Below, one piece after another: positions 12,301-18,300 of a DNA stretch of 27,526 nucleotides; positions within the stretch are counted from its first letter, which is position 1, and every line of letters begins with the position of its first letter. The stretch comes from Saccoglossus kowalevskii (Eukaryota; Hemichordata; Enteropneusta; Harrimaniidae), in contig NW_003133369.1 of assembly GCF_000003605.2 (NCBI RefSeq), positions 99,458-126,983 on the forward strand, written 5' to 3'. A program made the position numbers and the translations under genes. The notes beneath the pieces were generated by a model. The model ran no database searches and was not told the origin of the DNA. It was given only the letters and a program-made list of their open reading frames with translations.

Positions 12301-15300
12301 TCGTCATAGTAAACTTTCTTGTGGGCGCAATAACTCCAATAATATTCAGCCGATCGCTATGGTTGATCTGTAGGTATAGTTGGCCTGTATAGATTTCAGA
12401 GTTGATCTTCCAAAAATTGTGATTTTTGAAAGTGTACATAGCGCTTTACAAAGAATACACAGTGTCGTGGTTAAGACCTTTGCTTGTGGAAGTTCATGAA
12501 TTCAAATTCCATGCTAGAGACTTAATTTTGTCTTATTTTTTATTAGTCCCCGTTCGGACGTAGTCGGAAAACGGGGACTTATGGTTTGCCCTGTGTGCGT
12601 CCGTGTGTCCGTGCGTCCGTGATCATCTGTATCTCGAACATGCATGGACCGATTAAGTTCAAACTTCACTCATACATTACACATTATATGGGACATATGC
12701 ACATGCATTTTTTTCATGATCCGATTACTGATAGCCGAATAGCGGCCATTTTAAGGCCGAAAATGCATCAAAATCGCACATTTTCACCATTCCGGACCCG
12801 GATCTCAGTTATGCATGGACGGATTTTGTTCAAATTTGGTACATACATTAAACATAATAGGACCTTGATGCACGTCATTTTTTTTTTTTTTTGCATCGGG
12901 TTTGAAATGGCCGACTGGCGGTCATTTTGTTTTAAAGAATTCAGTTCTGGATCCGTATCTGAGACATGTCTGGATTGATCGAGTTCAAACTTCACACACA
13001 CAAGGTACATCATGCACAAATATGTATGTGCATTTGTTTCATGATCTCATTAACAATAGCCAAATGGCAGCCGCTTTAAGGCCAAAAATGCATTGAAATC
13101 GCACATTTTCACCATTCCGGACCCGGATCTCAGTTTCGCATGGACGGATTTTGTTCAAATTTGGTACATACATTAAACATAATAGGATCTTGATGCACGT
13201 CATTTTTTTTTCCGGATCAAGTTTGAAATGGCCGACTGGTGGCCATTTTGTTTTAAAGAATTCAGTTCTGGATCCGTATCCGAGACATGTCTGGATTGAT
13301 CAAGTTTAAACTTCACACACATGGTACATCATGTCACAAATATGTATGTGCATTTGTTTCATGATCCGCTTAACAATAGCTGAATGATGGCCATTTTAAG
13401 GTCGAAAATGCATCAAAATCACGTATTTTCACAATTCCGGAACCGGATCTCAGTCATGCATGAATGGATTTTGTTCAGATTTAGTACAATGTGTTGTACA
13501 TATGCAGGTGCATTTCGGATCAGACCACTGAAAGTGGTCTGAGATCTCGGTCATGATCTGCTTTGAATATATATGCCACTCAAATATGAACAGAACGGGG
13601 ACGTGTCATTGACAATGACTTGTTTTATTTCGAATGGGGAATACTATAAATTGTCATGCGTTTTTTTCTTTGAATTATTTTTACCCTCTTTTTCAGCATT
13701 TTTTTCCCATTTTTAGCTCTGCTGTCGACTTTGTCGAGTGGAGCTTATCATATGAGTGATTGTTCGTTGGCGTCCGGCGTCTGTGTCAATTGCTTTGATA
13801 TTACATGTATAGATGCTACATGTGGACCTTTCTCAGATTTGTTCATTTTGTGATATCTTAAATTCTCTAATTTTGGTGAATATTTTTGTAATTTTTGGTG
13901 AAAAGTGATATTTTCGACTTCTTGTTAAAAACCAAAAGTCCAATTGCTTTGATATTACATATATAGGTACTAAATGTGGACCTTTCTCAGATTTGTTCAT
14001 TTTGTAATGATATCCTCAATTCTCTAATTTTGGTGAATATTTTTGTAATTTTTGGTAAAAAGTGATATTTTCGACTTCTTGTTGAAAATCGTAAGTCTGA
14101 TTGCTTTGCTATTATATATATATAGGTATTACATGTGGACCTCTTTCAGATGTGTTCATTTCGTGATGATATCTTCAATTATCTAATTTTGGTGAATATT
14201 TTTGGTAAAAAGTGATATTTTTGAATTCTTGTTGAAAACAGCAAGTCCGATTGCTATACATACTATACATATTGTTCATTTTATAATGATATCTTCAGTT
14301 CTTTAATTAAAATGTGCCTTGCTAACAGCGGAGCTATCTCAGCCGAGAGACTGCTTGTTTTTAATATTAAATGTTATCAATAGGGGGCGATCTTTAACTT
14401 TTTGTTTAATAATAACTTCAGTGTTTAATATTGTCAATGAATTTAATAACATATATTGACATATACTATCCAGCTATTCTGTTACATTATTCCATCTCTC
14501 TTTTCAGTCGTCAAATGCAAATTCAGCCAATTACAAATCGTGATAATGACTTTAATATGTTTAGTTATGAATTCCCAAGTTAAATATACTGTAAAATACT
14601 GAAACGGCTTTTTGGGTGTTTTGTATGGAATTTATTTTCACTGATTTTTGATGAGTTGAGTGTAAAATATAGGAAAAAAGTTATATTCGCTTTATTTTCA
14701 CTGAATCATCTTTTCAGCGCAAATAGCGAAAATAAAGTATTTTACAGTAGTTAGCACAAATTAAACAAGGTACATATTATTGCTCCTTTATTACATAATT
14801 AACGTAATACATTGTTCTGCATTAATTACTCTCGATTTCATTATTAGTGAAATTGAAAATTTTTATTTTCAATATTTTGAAATGAAAAAGCCTGAAACAA
14901 ACATTACCAGTACATTTTGGTAGATCGGTATTCATATCTTTAGCATTGCTGTCGTCTAGGAATGGATCTAGTTATGAATTGAATACTCCGATATAATCCG
15001 ATAATTGATGAATAAAAAACATCATGACATATGTTGTAGCTATACATTTATATAACAATACATGTAAATACTATATTTATGCATGTAGCAAGTGTATTCA
15101 ATATAGATTAACCCTTTGAGCATGAAGTCAACTTCAGGCCCAATCAACAAAATAGTTTCATTTTTAATTTCCACATGAAATGTTGTGAAAACTTAAAATT
15201 TTTTAAATCAAAAACTAGGAGCAATGTCATATTTTGTCTGTTTGGTTCAAAATTAAAATTGAATTCAGTGAAATTTACAGAAAATGTGAAAATATTTAGA

Positions 15301-18300
15301 AAATGTGATTAAAAATCTCAACTTTTTTGATCGAAAACTAGAAGTGATGTCACATTTTGTCTGTTTGGTCCAAAATTAAGATTGAATTCAGTGAAATTTA
15401 CAGAAAATGTGAAAATATTTAGAAAATGTGATTAAAAATTTCAACTTTTTTGATCAAAAACTAGAAGTGATGTCACATTTTGTCTGTTTGGTCCAAAATT
15501 AAGATTGAATTCAGTGAAAATTACAGAAAATATGAACAAATTGCACTAAATTTAAGTAAAAAAAAAATTACCACTCAAAGGGTTAAATAAATATATTCAG
15601 AGAAGGTGCAGTTATGATATATTTATTACTTTCAGTGACTCAAATAATTAGGTTGAATTATGTGCAACAGCTGGTATTATTTTCAATAACATCAACTATT
15701 TAAATAATCAATCCGAAAATACATTCACTACTGTAAAAGGATTAATTATTCACTGGGTTTAATTTTGCTTATTTTGCTGACGGGAAAATGCACTAATTAA
15801 NNNNNNNNNNNNNNNNNNNNNNNNNNNNNNNNNNNNNNNNNNNNNNNNNNNNNNNNNNNNNNNNNNNNNNNNNNNNNNNNNNNNNNNNNNNNNNNNNNNN
15901 NNNNNNNNNNNNNNNNNNNNNNNNNNNNNNNNNNNNNNNNNNNNNNNNNNNNNNNNNNNNNNNNNNNNNNNNNNNNNNNNNNNNNNNNNNNNNNNNNNNN
16001 NNNNNNNNNNNNNNNNNNNNNNNNNNNNNNNNNNNNNNNNNNNNNNNNNNNNNNNNNNNNNNNNNNNNNNNNNNNNNNNNNNNNNNNNNNNNNNNNNNNN
16101 NNNNNNNNNNNNNNNNNNNNNNNNNNNNNNNNNNNNNNNNNNNNNNNNNNNNNNNNNNNNNNNNNNNNNNNNNNNNNNNNNNNNNNNNNNNNNNNNNNNN
16201 NNNNNNNNNNNGGACATTGAGGTTAATACAGTACATGTAGTATTAATTAAGGAACGCATTGACTAGTATTTTGCTTGCCAAATTTTTCTTAAATATGTTG
16301 ATTAACTGTTTGTTTCACAGAATAAAGAAGCTGGTGACAGTGACTCAGAGGCAGAACAAGATAAACTAGCAGAGGTCGAACAGCTTCTTGCTGAGTATGA
16401 TCCAGAATTTCAAAAGTAAGTGTTGAAACCAATCCCTCTTACTTAGGGTGTGATAAAATATAATTTGTATTGTATAACAGTGGTTTTGTTAACCCTTTCA
16501 CCACCAGTTCCCTCTTTTCATCACAAATTAAAAAAATTGTTCCTTTTAATATAGTCTGCACTTTCCTTCAAAAGATTTGAACACAAATAGCCAAATATTT
16601 TGATTAAAAACTGAAAATTTACCCACAAAACTAGTTTTCTTTTTCGAAGATATTGAAGAATATAGGAAAAAAGATAAATTTGTGCGAGAAAGTCTGGTGG
16701 TTAAAATGTTAAGGGTGGTGATTAGGTAATTATTGTTACTACAGAGTTGTTTAACCTTTTCATCACCTGTTCCTGCTTTTCATCATAAATTAGTTCTGTT
16801 TGTAGTTTGCACTTTTCTTCAGAAGATTGGGACAAAATAGTAAATTTTTTGATTAAAAACTGAAAATGGGCTCCAAAATTAGGGCTCATTTCCAGAAATA
16901 TTGAAGATCATGCGGCGAGTAAGTCTGGTTAATGAATATATTACCTCACTTCTCCATAGTCTTAGTTGTTTGGAATTTCTGTCACATTTTTCTCATTAAC
17001 CATTTAACAAAGAATCCTTGTGGGGAGCAACGTCACAAGACGTTCCATGTTTCTAAGACTCGCACCACTGTACCACGTATTTTTCTACGGGCTCTGCGCG
17101 CACTGCTGAGGAACGCCGAGCGAAGAACCGGTGAAAATTCAAGAAAACAACAGGAACTCAACTTTGAAGTAATCCTGAACAATCAAATTTATATGCATTA
17201 CACACGCAGGGGTAATCTTGTTACACTGTTCAGGGGAGTCTCAACAACCATCCCAAAGTACCGTTTTCTGAGAGTTTTCGGCCTTTGTTTTCACTGTGAT
17301 GGTTGACTTGCGGTGAAAATGCCCAAATGTCCGCCCCCAAGAATAGGATGGTCTCACTTACGTCACTTTGGCTACTGAAGACATAGTATTGGCAGCATGC
17401 ATATAGACCAATGAAGTGAAATATAAGGAGTATTGTGGAGTTGTTAACCAACAGTTGGGTTGTCTGTGTCAAGAAGTTACAAAAATAAAGCTGCCAATTA
17501 AAACATACTTTCTCCCTCTTGGGTGGATTCTGGATTCTGCGTGACCAATCATTCATGTACAAATGGATTTTACAAAATATTATTTTACCAACCAATTCAT
17601 ACACAGATGCATTTTGATAAATTATAGATGCACAATGTTGTATGCATTTGTAAAATTAACAAAATATTAAACAAACAAAATAACAGCTATAATTCAAAGT
17701 AATGGTACATTAATTATAAAGAATTGCCTTTATAAGCATTAAAACAAACACAACCAAGTGTTCTTCAATCTTGCAAAATAAATTGTTATAACATTATCTC
17801 TATCTGCAACTAGATGTACATCATATTCACTTTATGTTCTAGGGAGATGTTGGCGCAACAACAGGTAGGAATGACCTTTGACCTCACTGAGTATTACCAA
17901 CTACATCTGGGCGTGGAGCGGATCCGGGTTCCAGAATTATTATTCCAGCCGTCAATGATTGGTGTGGAGCAAGCCGGAATTGCAGAGACACTGGAATACG
18001 TTCTGAGTCGATATCCTATGGATGTTCAAAATAATCTTGTCCAAGTAAGAATCAACCAACCATCACCATTCTATTTCACTGTTGTCAAGATATATCTATT
18101 TTATTTCTTCTGAGGCTGCTTTACTAAAAAAAAAAAAACCCTCAGACACAATCGTCAGTAGATCTGCTGGAAATAATTTGTTCCATGCAATCTGTGTACC
18201 GTATATGCCTAAGTCAAGTTAAATTTTATCTCTACAACTAATTGTCGCAGGAAATTCGAATACTCATCCAATTTGCATCTTGTTCTCTCTCTGCATGATT

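Noticed and set aside
12586-13096. Coding frames of 64-130 residues in the family F element
   Set aside because: They follow the internal direct repeats in several frames and strands, as expected of non-coding repeat DNA.
16221-16240. Right end of family B copy 2 (TACAG then TA) after the gap
   Set aside because: Only five to seven bases match and the preceding sequence is not family B.
15759-16259. Long minus-strand open frames of 147 and 166 residues
   Set aside because: They are almost wholly translated N from the assembly gap.
16932-17306. 124-residue plus-strand frame in intron 11
   Set aside because: No recognisable domain, no splice context, and it overlaps the end of a family D MITE.
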